This document shows positions 34,109 through 42,045 of a stretch of DNA of 64,000 nucleotides, piece by piece. Under the pieces are notes generated by a model. The model worked only from the letters and a program-made list of their open reading frames with translations, ran no database searches and was not told where the DNA came from. A program made the translations under genes and the position numbers. How positions within the stretch are numbered: position 1 is the first letter of the stretch; each line of letters starts with the position of its first letter. Origin of the DNA: an uncultured Collinsella sp. (GTDB lineage Bacteria > Actinomycetota > Coriobacteriia > Coriobacteriales > Coriobacteriaceae). The stretch is taken from positions 1-64,000 of the forward strand of contig CAAELZ010000034.1 of assembly GCA_900756945.1 (NCBI GenBank). Reading direction: 5' to 3'.

Positions 34109-34143
34109 ATTGGTGCAAAGCAACCTGACCCCGATGCACCAAT
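34109..34143 (+). repeat. family B palindromic repeat, copy 2
   Basis: ATTGGTGCA and TGCACCAAT are perfect 9-bp arms around a core containing AAGCAACCTGACCCCG. It starts 3 bases after the DUF2974-type stop. Directly repeated with 32885-32915. Confidence 0.8.
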
Positions 34144-34217
34144 CTTCGATGCGTCTGGGGCGGGATCGACCGCTATACTGGTTCGTGCCGAAATCGATCT
34201 AGAACGGAATGCCGTAT

Positions 34218-35222
34218 ATGAAAATCAATCACGCGATTCTGCATATCCTGGACTTTGACTCTGCCGTCAACGTCATGAGCCAGCGCGAACTCGATATCGA
34301 AAGCCGTACCGTGCGCAACTTCGTGACCACGCATCTGCGCCGCGCACGTACCTCGGCCGACAATAAACGCGCCACGTTTGCCGAGAACTCTGCGTTTGGC
34401 GGCGAGCTCAAGGGCTATTTCTTTGGCGAGCGCGAGTTCGTGGACCTGTCGCAGCAGATTGCGGAGTTTATCTCCTCCGAGCTTACCAAAGCCGAGAAAG
34501 CCGAGTCCACTGACGTGCTCGTGGCCGATTTTGACGATGATGAGGATGCCCGCTGGTTTGCCGTGATGCTGCTGGGCTCCAAGCAGGCTTTTATGCACGA
34601 AGTGGGCCGCGAGGAGGGGGAGGTGCGCAACGACATCGCGCGCCACTACGCCATTCTGCCGAACCCCTCGCAAAAGGTGCCGAGCTATGCCATTGTGCGC
34701 GCAGGCACCATGGAGATCGGCTACGTAGACAAGAAGCGCAAGATTGCCGGCGAGGACCGCATGCTTATCCCCGATGGCCTGCTGCAGTGCGACACGGGCG
34801 TTTCGGGCAAAGAGGTCATCGACACCGTGACGCGTGTGGTCGAGGAAGTCGCCGAGGAGCACGGCGCCAACACGGCTGTAGCGCTCGCCAAGGTTAAGGC
34901 TGCCGTTGCCGAGAAGGTTGAGGATGACGAGGAGCTGCCGCCCTGGGATATCGTCGATGAGGTCTTTGAGGACGAACCGGTTATCAAGGAGAGCGTGCGC
35001 GCGGCACTGACCGAGGAGAAGGTGCCTGAGCGTGTGCCCGTGGAGCGCAAACAGGTCGAGCGCGCTGCGGTGCGCAACCACAAGATTCGTACCGATACGG
35101 GTATCGAGATCAGCTTCCCGGCCGAGATGGGTTCGAACTCCGAGTACATCGAGTTTGTCAACGAGCCCAACGGCCTCATCTCCATCGAGCTCAAGAATAT
35201 CGGCAGCATCGAGAATCGATAA
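34218..35222 (+). CDS. nucleoid-associated protein (NdpA/YejK family)
   Basis: A 334-residue protein matching the 37-kDa nucleoid-associated family: 'INHAILHILDFDSAVNVMSQRELDI' in its first part, 'KGYFFGEREFVDLSQQIAEF', 'HYAILPNPSQKVPSYAIV', and a C-terminal beta-rich part 'NHKIRTDTGIEISFPAEMG'. The family binds DNA and is found on the nucleoid; in some genomes it accompanies defence or mobile genes. The start at 34218 is chosen because AACGGA is 10 bases away; the ATG at 34209 is too close to it. Confidence 0.85.
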   Translation: MKINHAILHILDFDSAVNVMSQRELDIESRTVRNFVTTHLRRARTSADNKRATFAENSAFGGELKGYFFGEREFVDLSQQIAEFISSELTKAEKAESTDVLVADFDDDEDARWFAVMLLGSKQAFMHEVGREEGEVRNDIARHYAILPNPSQKVPSYAIVRAGTMEIGYVDKKRKIAGEDRMLIPDGLLQCDTGVSGKEVIDTVTRVVEEVAEEHGANTAVALAKVKAAVAEKVEDDEELPPWDIVDEVFEDEPVIKESVRAALTEEKVPERVPVERKQVERAAVRNHKIRTDTGIEISFPAEMGSNSEYIEFVNEPNGLISIELKNIGSIENR

Positions 35223-35250
35223 GTTGCGTTACGCCTGCAGCGAGAAAGCG

Positions 35251-35286
35251 AAGGCCGAAGCCTCGGATGAGGGCTTCGGCCTTTTT
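35251..35286 (+). terminator. terminator after the nucleoid-associated protein gene
   Basis: A 12-bp perfect stem (35251-35262 with 35272-35283) running into TTTTT, 28 bases after the stop. Confidence 0.85.
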
Positions 35287-35329
35287 ACTTGGGGCTTAAT
35301 TTCGCTACTGGTTGAGCATAAGTCAGCGA

Positions 35330-35468
35330 AAACGCCCCAGAGCGAGCAAGGTGACGTGAAAGAGGAGGGCATTGACCTTTTGGTCATGCCCGACGACTGA
35401 ACGTCAGATTGCCGCTCTGGGGCGTTTGCAGCGTCGGCTAGTTACGCGGTTTGATAAAAACGCGTAAC
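35330..35468 (+). repeat. composite structured repeat, copy 3 (plus orientation)
   Basis: The outer arms are a perfect 15-bp stem (35330-35344 with 35413-35427). Inside, in order: GCAAGGT, stem GACG/CGTC, loop TGAAAGAGGAG, apical hairpin GGGCAT...ATGCCC with a TTTT loop (35367-35391), loop CGACGACTGAA, AGATTGC. The linker GCAGCGTCGGCTA leads to the hairpin GTTACGCG...CGCGTAAC (35441-35468). The 13-base linker length and the second hairpin are the same as in copy 1. It lies between convergent genes. The second hairpin ends 2 bases before the dapH stop and may serve as its terminator. Confidence 0.75.
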
Positions 35469-35469
35469 C

Positions 35470-36189
35470 CTACAGTTGACGTAAGCCCTCTTCCAGGCCG
35501 GTCTTGCTGTCGGTCTGGGCGTCGCGCATCTTGATGACGCGGGCGGGGACACCGGCCACGACGGCACCGGCGGGGACGTCCTCGACGCATACGGCGCCGG
35601 CGGCAACGACGGCGCCCTTGCCCACGTGCACGCCCTCCAGGACCACGGCGTTGGCGCCGATCATGACATCGTCCTCGATGATGACGGGCGTGGCGCTGGC
35701 GGGCTCCACAACGCCTGCCAGCACGGTGCCGGCGCCGATGTGGCAGTTCTTGCCCACGGTGGCGCGGCCGCCCAGCACGGCGCCCATATCGATCATGGAG
35801 CCCTCGCCGATAACGGAGCCGATGTTGATGATGGCGCCCATCATGATGACGGCGCGGTCGCCGATCTCGACGCGGTCGCGGATGATCGCGCCCGGCTCGA
35901 TGCGGGCATTGATGCCCTTAAGGTCGAGCATGGGCACGGCGGAGTTGCGGCAGTCATTCTCGACGTCGTAGTAGTCGATGGAGTCGGCATTGGCATCGAG
36001 GATGGCCTTGAGCTCTTCCCAGTCGCCAAAGACGGTCTTACCACGACGGCCGCCGTAGACGTGCGCATCGCCCCAGGCAACCTTCATGCCGGGCTTCTCG
36101 CGCACATACAGCTTGACAGGCGTCTTTTTAGGCGCGGTGGCGATGTAATTGATAATCTCCTGGGCATCCATCTCGGCTGCGTTGCTCAT
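35470..36189 (-). CDS. dapH: tetrahydrodipicolinate N-acetyltransferase
   Basis: A 239-residue left-handed beta-helix acetyltransferase (hexapeptide repeats such as '[22 protein letters not shown]' in part, '[19 protein letters not shown]', '[17 protein letters not shown]'). The N-terminal DapH-specific domain has '[20 protein letters not shown]'. It acetylates tetrahydrodipicolinate, committing DAP synthesis to the acetyl branch. Length is normal. It is the last gene of the lysA-dapA-dapB-dapH operon, 39 bases after dapB, with AAAGGAGAAA ahead of the start. Confidence 0.95.
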   Translation of the reverse strand: MSNAAEMDAQEIINYIATAPKKTPVKLYVREKPGMKVAWGDAHVYGGRRGKTVFGDWEELKAILDANADSIDYYDVENDCRNSAVPMLDLKGINARIEPGAIIRDRVEIGDRAVIMMGAIINIGSVIGEGSMIDMGAVLGGRATVGKNCHIGAGTVLAGVVEPASATPVIIEDDVMIGANAVVLEGVHVGKGAVVAAGAVCVEDVPAGAVVAGVPARVIKMRDAQTDSKTGLEEGLRQL

Positions 36190-36228
36190 ATGCTGTTTCT
36201 CCTTTGCGTGGGTACGGTAGTTAACTGG

Positions 36229-36969
36229 TTAGGCGAACATGACCTGATCGAAGGTGTAGAAGCCAGGGTCGCGGACGACGAGCTTTTGAGCGGCGGCCAG
36301 AGCGCCGTTGACAAAGATCTGGCGGCTCGTAGCGTGATGGCTAAGCGTGACCTCCTCGTCCTGGCCAAAGAAGCTCACCTCGTGTACGCCGGCGACGGTG
36401 CCGCCGCGCAGCGAGTGCATGCCGATTTCCTTGGGATCGCGAACGCCGCACATGCCCTCGCGACCGTAGACGGGATGATAGCCAGCCTCTGGCTCGGCCT
36501 CGACCACGGCGTCGAGTAGCAGCTTGGCGGTGCCGCTGGGAGCGTCGACCTTTTGGTTGTGGTGCGTCTCGACAATCTCGCAGTCAAAGCCGGGCAGCTC
36601 ACGCGTGGCTTGGGCCACTAGGTGACGCAGGGCGGCGATGCCGATAGAGTAGTTGCCCGAGTGCATGACGCGGGCATTCTGGCCCAGCTCGCGCAGGCGG
36701 TCCATCTGATCGGGTGTGTAGCCCGTGGTGCCCGAGACCAACGCGGCGCCTGTACGCTCGACATAGGCGACGACGGCATCGAAGGTCACGACGTTCGAGA
36801 AGTCGATGATGACGTCGGCTGCCGGGGCGCTCTCGAGCTCGGACAGGTCAAAACCGATCTGGGCCACGATATCAAAAACGGGCTGCCCGGAGGCGTCGGC
36901 AATGCCTTCGGCGGTAGTGCGGATGAGCGAGCCCATGCGGCCCGTTCCCATAATGACGGTCTTAATCAA
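36229..36969 (-). CDS. dapB: 4-hydroxy-tetrahydrodipicolinate reductase
   Basis: A 246-residue reductase. 'VIMGTGRMGSLIRTTA' is the NAD(P)H-binding loop, 'DVIIDFSN' and 'LVSGTTGYT' follow, and 'IVETHHNQKVDAPSGTAKLL' carries the catalytic His/Lys and substrate-binding GT. The start overlaps the end of the fused lysA-dapA gene by 8 bases, indicating coupled translation. It catalyses the step after DapA. Confidence 0.95.
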   Translation of the reverse strand: MIKTVIMGTGRMGSLIRTTAEGIADASGQPVFDIVAQIGFDLSELESAPAADVIIDFSNVVTFDAVVAYVERTGAALVSGTTGYTPDQMDRLRELGQNARVMHSGNYSIGIAALRHLVAQATRELPGFDCEIVETHHNQKVDAPSGTAKLLLDAVVEAEPEAGYHPVYGREGMCGVRDPKEIGMHSLRGGTVAGVHEVSFFGQDEEVTLSHHATSRQIFVNGALAAAQKLVVRDPGFYTFDQVMFA

Positions 36970-39271
36970 GCAGACCAGCTCCCTTCAGAGCATCGGTAAG
37001 TGCGGAACGCGTGTCGTCTGCCATGGGGCACAGCGGCATGCGGTAGTTGGCTTCGATCATACCCATCTGGGCGAGTGCTTCCTTGACGGGGATGGGGTTG
37101 ACCTCGCTAAAGAGGGTGTTGATGAGCGGCTGGCCGGCAATCTGGATATCGCGGGCGCGCTCCACGTCACCGTCCAGATAGGCGCGGCACATGTCGTGCA
37201 CGAGCTGCGGCTGAATGTCTGCCCACACGCTGATGGTGCCCGAGGCGCCCAGGCTCATGAGCGGCACGGTGAGTGCATCCTCGCCCGAGTACATGCGGAA
37301 GTCATCGGACAGCAGGTGGGCGATCTTGGCCGCGTAGGCGACGTTGCCCGAGGCCTCCTTGATGCCCATGATGTTGGGGTGTGCGGCCAAGCGCTCTACG
37401 TTGTGCTCGCTGATACCGCAGCCACAGCGGCCGGGGATGTTGTACAGAATGCAGGGGATGTCCACGGCGTCGGCCACGGTCTTAAAGTGCTGGTAGATGC
37501 CCTCTTCGTTAGACTTGTTGTAGTAGGGGGTAATGAGCAGCAGACCATCGGCACCCAGGCCCTGGTAGGTGAGCGACTTGGTGAGCATGGTCTGCGTGGA
37601 GTTGGAGCCCGAGCCGGCGATGACGGGGACGCGGCCCGCAACCTGCTTGACAACTGCGGCGACAACGGAGTTGTCCTCGTCGTCGGTCATCGTGGCACTC
37701 TCTCCGGTGGTGCCCAGGGTGAGGATGGCGTCGGTGCCATTTTGCAGGTGGAAATCGATAAGGCGCTCGAGTGCGTCAAAGTCGACGCTGCCGTCCTTTT
37801 TAAACGGCGTAACAAGGGCGACGATTGAGCCCTCGAGGTTGCGGATATCCATGTTCTTCACCTTCGCTTCCGCGATCTGGATGCGCTTATTCCATTGGGC
37901 GGCGACGGCCAAGCGCTCGTCCTGAGCGCGACGGCGAGCACTTTCGGCGCGCGACTTGGCCAGCAGCTCTCGGCCGCACGGCAGCACGTCGAGCGTGGCA
38001 AAATAATCGCCCGGGCGCTCGGCGCGGCGGATGAGGTCGGCCGAGCCGTCGGGGCGCAGCAGCACCTCGGCGGAGCGCAGGCGTCCGTTGTAGTTGTAGC
38101 CCATGGAGTAGCCATGCGCGCCGGTATCGTGGATCACAAGCAGGTCGCCCATGTCGATATGCGGCAGCTCACGATCGATGGCGAACTTGTCGTTGTTCTC
38201 GCACAGATTGCCCGTAATGTCGTACGTGTTTGTGACAGGCGCCGCGGTCTTGTCGGAGCCACCCGGCTGGCCCATCACCGTAATGTGGTGGTAGGCGCCA
38301 TACATGGCAGGGCGGATCAGATCGACCGCGCTTGCGTCGACACCGATATAGTCCTTGTAGATCTGCTTTTCGTGGATGGCCTTGGTGACCAGACAGCCGT
38401 AGGGGCCCATCATAAAGCGGCCCATCTCGGTGCAGATGGCCACATCGTCCATGCCGGCGGGAACCAAGATCTCGTCGTATGCCGCGTGCACTCCCTCGCC
38501 GATGGCATGGATGTCGTTAGCCTGCTGCTCGGGCAGGTGGGGGATGCCGACGCCGCCGGATAAGTTGATGAAGGCGACGTGTGCACCGGTCTCGCGCTCC
38601 AGGCGCACGGCAAGCTCAAAGAGAATGCGCGCGAGTTTGGGATAGTAGTCGTTGGTGACGGTGTTGCTGGCAAGGAATGCGTGGATGCCAAAGTCCTCAG
38701 CGCCCTTGGCCTTGAGCATGCGGAGGGCCTCGAAGAGCTGCTCGGTGGTCATGCCATATTTGGAGTCGCCCGGGTTGTCCATGATGCCGTTGGAGAGCTG
38801 GAACAGGCCGCCCGGATTAAAGCGGCAGCTGACCGTCTTGGGAATGGGCCCCGCAACGCGCTCAAAGAATTCAATGTGGCTGACGTCGTCGAAGTTGACG
38901 ATAGCGCCCAGCTTGTCGGCGAGCTCAAAGTCCGCCGCGGGCGTGTCGTTGGACGAGAACATGATGTCGTGCCCCGTGATGCCCAGCGAGCGGGCGATCA
39001 TGAGCTCGGTATAGCTCGAGCAATCGCAGCCGCAGCCGTATTCGTTGAGAATGGAGATGAGCGCTGGGTTGGGGTTGGCCTTGACGGCAAAGTATTCCTT
39101 AAAGCCCGGGTTCCAGGCAAAGGCGTCGCGCACTTCTTGCATGTTGCGGCGGATGCCCGCCTCGTCATATAGATGAAACGGCGTGGGGAATTGCTCGACG
39201 ATATGCTCGAGCGTCTCCTTGTCCACAAACGGCTGCTTTGCCGCATATGCCTCGTTGGGAGTCAGTGACAT
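36962..39271 (-). CDS. lysA-dapA: fused diaminopimelate decarboxylase (LysA) and dihydrodipicolinate synthase (DapA)
   Basis: One uninterrupted 769-residue frame. Residues 1 to about 470 are a PLP-dependent decarboxylase: 'KEYFAVKANPNP' (PLP lysine), 'NLSGGVGIPH', 'CTEMGRFMMGPYG', 'LCENNDKFAIDRELP' and 'MYGAYHHI'. Residues 474-769 are a full DapA TIM barrel: 'GSIVALVTPFKKDGSVD', 'LGTTGESATMTDDE', 'YYNKSNEEGIYQHF', 'CILYNIPGRCG' and 'GIKEASGN' (Schiff-base Lys). An internal ATG at 37852 with AAGGTGAAG ahead could also give DapA alone. First and last enzymes of the pathway are thus joined. It is the first gene of a lysine-riboswitch operon. Confidence 0.92.
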   Translation of the reverse strand: MSLTPNEAYAAKQPFVDKETLEHIVEQFPTPFHLYDEAGIRRNMQEVRDAFAWNPGFKEYFAVKANPNPALISILNEYGCGCDCSSYTELMIARSLGITGHDIMFSSNDTPAADFELADKLGAIVNFDDVSHIEFFERVAGPIPKTVSCRFNPGGLFQLSNGIMDNPGDSKYGMTTEQLFEALRMLKAKGAEDFGIHAFLASNTVTNDYYPKLARILFELAVRLERETGAHVAFINLSGGVGIPHLPEQQANDIHAIGEGVHAAYDEILVPAGMDDVAICTEMGRFMMGPYGCLVTKAIHEKQIYKDYIGVDASAVDLIRPAMYGAYHHITVMGQPGGSDKTAAPVTNTYDITGNLCENNDKFAIDRELPHIDMGDLLVIHDTGAHGYSMGYNYNGRLRSAEVLLRPDGSADLIRRAERPGDYFATLDVLPCGRELLAKSRAESARRRAQDERLAVAAQWNKRIQIAEAKVKNMDIRNLEGSIVALVTPFKKDGSVDFDALERLIDFHLQNGTDAILTLGTTGESATMTDDEDNSVVAAVVKQVAGRVPVIAGSGSNSTQTMLTKSLTYQGLGADGLLLITPYYNKSNEEGIYQHFKTVADAVDIPCILYNIPGRCGCGISEHNVERLAAHPNIMGIKEASGNVAYAAKIAHLLSDDFRMYSGEDALTVPLMSLGASGTISVWADIQPQLVHDMCRAYLDGDVERARDIQIAGQPLINTLFSEVNPIPVKEALAQMGMIEANYRMPLCPMADDTRSALTDALKGAGLLD

Positions 39272-39342
39272 GTCCCGTAAACCTCGCTATCCAGACGGCG
39301 CTACCTGCGCATCGAATCCGCATAGCGTGGACCCCATGTCCG

Positions 39343-39499
39343 GATAGCGCTCCCGCATTGCTGCAGACAGTCCTGCGGGTGTTTCCCGCAGGCCCACCAG
39401 GTTGTTCGTGCCCGAAAAACCCAGTTCGGCGGGTTTCGCCTCCCCACGGGGTCAAAGCCTGCCGGCTCGCCCGCGGTTCTTCGTGCCCGCGCCTCTATC
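39343..39499 (-). promoter_or_regulatory. lysine riboswitch (L box)
   Basis: Read on the minus strand, the leader has the L-box landmarks in order: GATAGAGGCGC (P1 and the AGAGG element), GGCGAAACCCGCCGAACTGGG (given as GGCGAA, GCCGAA, CTGGG), GGACTGTC, and GGGAGCGCTATC closing P1. The 3' P1 strand CGCTATCC (39349-39342) is also perfectly complementary to GGATAGCG (39292-39285), which sits beside the AGG of the lysA ribosome site. Switching could therefore be at translation. High lysine should lower expression of lysA-dapA-dapB-dapH. Confidence 0.88.
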
Positions 39500-39650
39500 A
39501 AGTGGTAAAGACCCTACCACGTTGCACTTTACCAAACAAGAGTATTCGTATATAACGTTTAAAAAATGCAAGGATATGCTGGAAATAAGGGTGTGACAAT
39601 CTTGCGGCACAATAGATGGCAACCGACGCGCACCCATGAAAGGAACCTCT

Positions 39651-40838
39651 ATGACCGAGCTCCAAGAACTCCGTCGTTATCGTCGCGACCTGCACCGCAT
39701 TCCGGAGCTCGACTTCGATCTTCCGCAGACTATCGCCTATATTGAGGGCGTGTTGGCGCCGCTCGCCTGCGAGGTGACCCATCCGTGTCCCAGCTGCGTC
39801 TGCGCTTTCTTCGATGCCGGCACGGGCGCCGCGCATGCCACGGCGATTCGCGCCGATATGGACGCCCTGCCCATTGCGGAGGCGACGGGCGCGGCCTTTG
39901 CCTCGACGCATCCCGGAAAGATGCACGCTTGCGGACACGATGGACACATGGCCATGGCGCTTGCGGCGGCAACCTTCGTCGACCGTACGATCCGTGAGCA
40001 GCCGGGCGCCATTAAGCGCAATGTGCTCTTTGTGTTTCAGCCGGCCGAGGAGACGACTGGTGGCGCCAAGACGGTGTGCGAGAGCGGCGTATTCGAGCGC
40101 TACGGGGCGGATCGCATCTTTGGCTTCCACGTATGGCCCGATTTGCCCGCCGGCACGTTGGCGAGCTGTTCCGGTCCGCTGCTGGCGCGCTCAAGCGAGA
40201 CGCACATTCATATCCATGGCGCGAGCATCCATATCGCCAAGACCTACGGCGTTCCAGTCGAGGAATCGCATGATGCCGCGCTGGCAGCGGCCAAGTTCTT
40301 GGTTTCCGAGCGCGAGCTCATGGACGAGTTAGGTGCCGACGAGCCCTGCATTGGTAAGTTCGGCCTGCTGCAGGCTGGCACCGTCTGCAATGCGGTGGCG
40401 GGGGAGGCCCATGTGGCTGGCAGCCTCCGCGTATTTACGGACGGTATGTTCGACCGTGCGCGCGAGGGCGTACGCCGCGTGTTGGACGAGGTCTGCGCCG
40501 CAACAGGCTGTACGTACGACCTCGACTTTGCCGAGGGCTATCCGCCGGTCGATAACGACCCCGAGCTGTTCGCCCACATTGCGCCTGCCTTGTCCGAGCT
40601 GCAACTTGTGGACGAGCCACTGCTAATCGCCGAGGACTTCGCCTTCTATCAGCGCCATCTGCCGGGTGTGTTCTTCCTGCTGGGTACGGGCATGCCGGAG
40701 GGACAAGAAAACCCGATCGATTCGGATGGCTGCCCCGCCTATGCCACGAGCGCCCTGCATACCGATACCATGCTCTTTGACGAGGAAATCCTGCTCAAAG
40801 GTCTCGATGTCTACAAACGATTGCTTTTGCTTGCTTAA
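39651..40838 (+). CDS. M20-family amidohydrolase, candidate N-acetyl-diaminopimelate deacetylase
   Basis: A 395-residue metallopeptidase-fold amidohydrolase. 'RRDLHRIPELDFD' near the start, 'IRADMDALPI' and 'KMHACGHDGHMAMAL' (metal ligands), and 'FVFQPAEETTGGAK' (catalytic Glu pair) fit the M20D subgroup (YkuR, IAA-amino-acid hydrolases). Next to a dapH-type acetyl-branch operon, and divergent from it, N-acetyl-LL-DAP deacetylation is the most economical role; a general N-acyl-amino-acid hydrolase is possible. GAAAGGA lies ahead of the ATG at 39651. Confidence 0.85.
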   Translation: MTELQELRRYRRDLHRIPELDFDLPQTIAYIEGVLAPLACEVTHPCPSCVCAFFDAGTGAAHATAIRADMDALPIAEATGAAFASTHPGKMHACGHDGHMAMALAAATFVDRTIREQPGAIKRNVLFVFQPAEETTGGAKTVCESGVFERYGADRIFGFHVWPDLPAGTLASCSGPLLARSSETHIHIHGASIHIAKTYGVPVEESHDAALAAAKFLVSERELMDELGADEPCIGKFGLLQAGTVCNAVAGEAHVAGSLRVFTDGMFDRAREGVRRVLDEVCAATGCTYDLDFAEGYPPVDNDPELFAHIAPALSELQLVDEPLLIAEDFAFYQRHLPGVFFLLGTGMPEGQENPIDSDGCPAYATSALHTDTMLFDEEILLKGLDVYKRLLLLA

Positions 40839-40845
40839 GTGTCGA

Positions 40846-40881
40846 AGAATACCTGTTCTAGAAAACACGAACAGATGTACG
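40846..40881 (+). promoter_or_regulatory. two LexA/SOS-box-like operators ahead of higBA
   Basis: AGAATACCTGTTCT (40846-40859) and CGAACAGATGTACG (40868-40881; 13 of 14 to CGAACRNRYGTTCG). They flank the -35 region of a promoter whose perfect TATAAT -10 is at 40883-40888. This arrangement should make the toxin-antitoxin operon SOS-inducible. Confidence 0.7.
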
Positions 40882-40915
40882 GTATAATAGAGATGTAAGT
40901 CTATAGAAACGTTTG

Positions 40916-40928
40916 ACGTTATTAACGT
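40916..40928. promoter_or_regulatory. 13-bp palindrome in the higBA leader
   Basis: ACGTTA-T-TAACGT is a perfect palindrome between the TATAAT box and the higB start. HigA-type antitoxins repress their own operons by binding such sites, so this is the likely antitoxin operator. Confidence 0.55.
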
Positions 40929-40939
40929 AAGGCGATACT

Positions 40940-41221
40940 ATGATTGCATCATATAAAGATGAAGACACTGAACGCTTTGCAATGGGTGCGCGGATTAGGA
41001 AGTTCATTCCTTTTGAGCGGGTCGCCTTGAGGAAGATTCGCCAGCTGCAGATCTGCGCTTCGCTTGATGATCTTCGCGTTCCGCCAGGCAATCGTCTTGA
41101 AGCGTTGAAGGGCGATCGCGCCGGTCAATATAGCATCCGTGTCAATGAGCGCTATCGGGTCTGTTTTGAGTGGAGACAGGGGATGGCTTGGAATGTCGAA
41201 ATCGCCGATTATCACAAGTGA
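40940..41221 (+). CDS. higB: HigB/RelE-family mRNA-cleaving toxin
   Basis: A 93-residue toxin of the HigB-1/RelE fold: 'KFIPFERVALRKIRQLQ', 'LEALKGDRAGQYSIRVNERYRVCFEW' in landmarks (LKGDRAGQYSIRV, RYRVCF), ending 'VEIADYHK'. This is the standard host-inhibition-type (Gp49/HigB) pattern, with the Arg and Tyr/His used in ribosome-dependent mRNA cleavage. It precedes the antitoxin gene, the order that defines higBA. Lower GC and less biased codons than the neighbours suggest horizontal origin. Confidence 0.93.
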   Translation: MIASYKDEDTERFAMGARIRKFIPFERVALRKIRQLQICASLDDLRVPPGNRLEALKGDRAGQYSIRVNERYRVCFEWRQGMAWNVEIADYHK

Positions 41222-41534
41222 TGAGACTGCGTCTGATTTGCTGCCGCCGGTGACTCCTGGCGAGCTTCTCAAAGAGGAATTTCTTGTCCCCATGGGCATT
41301 TCTCAATATCGCCTTGCTAAGGAGACCGGGATTCCGGCTCAACGCATTGGACAGATTATCTTGGGAAGGCGTCGTGTGACGGCCGACACCGACCTTCGTC
41401 TTTGCCGTTATTTTGGCCTGACGGATGGTTATTGGCTGCGCGCTCAGGTGGCGTTTGACCTTGAGGCGGAGAAGAGACGCATCGAGCCGGAACTGGATAA
41501 GATTGTTCCTGTCCAGCGGGCTATTGCATTGTAG
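41193..41534 (+). CDS. higA: HigA-family antitoxin
   Basis: A 113-residue XRE-type helix-turn-helix protein. 'PPVTPGELLKEEFLVPMGISQYRLAKETGIPAQRIGQIILGRRRVTADTDLRLCRYFG' is seen in landmarks: PGELLKEEFL, the QYRLAKETG/PAQRIGQI recognition pair, and ADTDLRLCRYFG. It neutralises HigB and should repress the operon. The ATG at 41193 overlaps higB by 29 bases. The family's usual length is about 100. Confidence 0.93.
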   Translation: MSKSPIITSDETASDLLPPVTPGELLKEEFLVPMGISQYRLAKETGIPAQRIGQIILGRRRVTADTDLRLCRYFGLTDGYWLRAQVAFDLEAEKRRIEPELDKIVPVQRAIAL

Positions 41535-41563
41535 TGTTCAAAGATGTTGAGGTTGGAGTGACG

Positions 41564-41884
41564 ATGAAGCGTCGACAGACTGCCGTTTATAGTCCGGGTG
41601 GATGCGGGTGCGGCTTGCTTCTGCTCCCGGTTATTGCTGTGAGCATTGGCGTGATGTTTGCGCTTGCTGGACTGGCCGCGGCGGCGCTTGTGCTGTTGAT
41701 TGTGGCCATTGGCGTGACGGTTTGGCTCTGCCGCAATCGCGAGCGACGCCGTGTCGACGGCAAAACCAATGTCGGCTGGGTCGTATTCCTGGTCATTGCG
41801 TACCCGCTGAGTGTCAGCTACCTGGTGTTCTTTGCCCTGTTGATGATCAGTGCCTTTACCGGGGAATCCGTCACGGTGGGTTGA
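41564..41884 (+). CDS. small three-helix membrane protein
   Basis: A 106-residue hypothetical membrane protein: a Gly/Cys-rich start 'SPGGCGCGLLLLPVIAV', two hydrophobic helices to about residue 60, a basic loop 'CRNRERRRVDGKT', and a third helix 'WVVFLVIAYPLSVSYLVFFALL' in part. No family recognised. GGAG lies 7 bases before the ATG at 41564; a GTG at 41534 is an alternative. It follows higA by 29 bases and may share its transcript. Confidence 0.65.
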   Translation: MKRRQTAVYSPGGCGCGLLLLPVIAVSIGVMFALAGLAAAALVLLIVAIGVTVWLCRNRERRRVDGKTNVGWVVFLVIAYPLSVSYLVFFALLMISAFTGESVTVG

Positions 41885-41989
41885 TGTGCTGCCAGCAGAC
41901 GGTCGTGCAAAGTGCGTTTGCTCGGCGTTTTGATAACTGCATTGGCCGTTTATCGTATCTTTAGCTCTCAGCTAATGAATTCAAGTTCA

Positions 41990-42043
41990 ATCCTTCCTAC
42001 GATGTGCTGTGTACCGGCGCGGTAGCCGGATCGTAGGAAGGAT
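41990..42043 (+). promoter_or_regulatory. hairpin sequestering the lipoprotein ribosome site
   Basis: A perfect 14-bp inverted repeat: ATCCTTCCTACGAT (41990-42003) and ATCGTAGGAAGGAT (42030-42043). The right arm contains the Shine-Dalgarno AGGAAGG and ends 2 bases before the ATG at 42046. The loop can form a further CCGGC/GCCGG stem. Translation should be blocked unless the hairpin is opened by temperature, a ligand, a protein or an RNA. Confidence 0.7.
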
Positions 42044-42045
42044 GC

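Noticed and set aside
35032..35400. 122-codon plus-strand frame running past the nucleoid-associated gene
   Set aside because: Out of frame with that gene, crosses its terminator and part of the structured repeat; no start signal.
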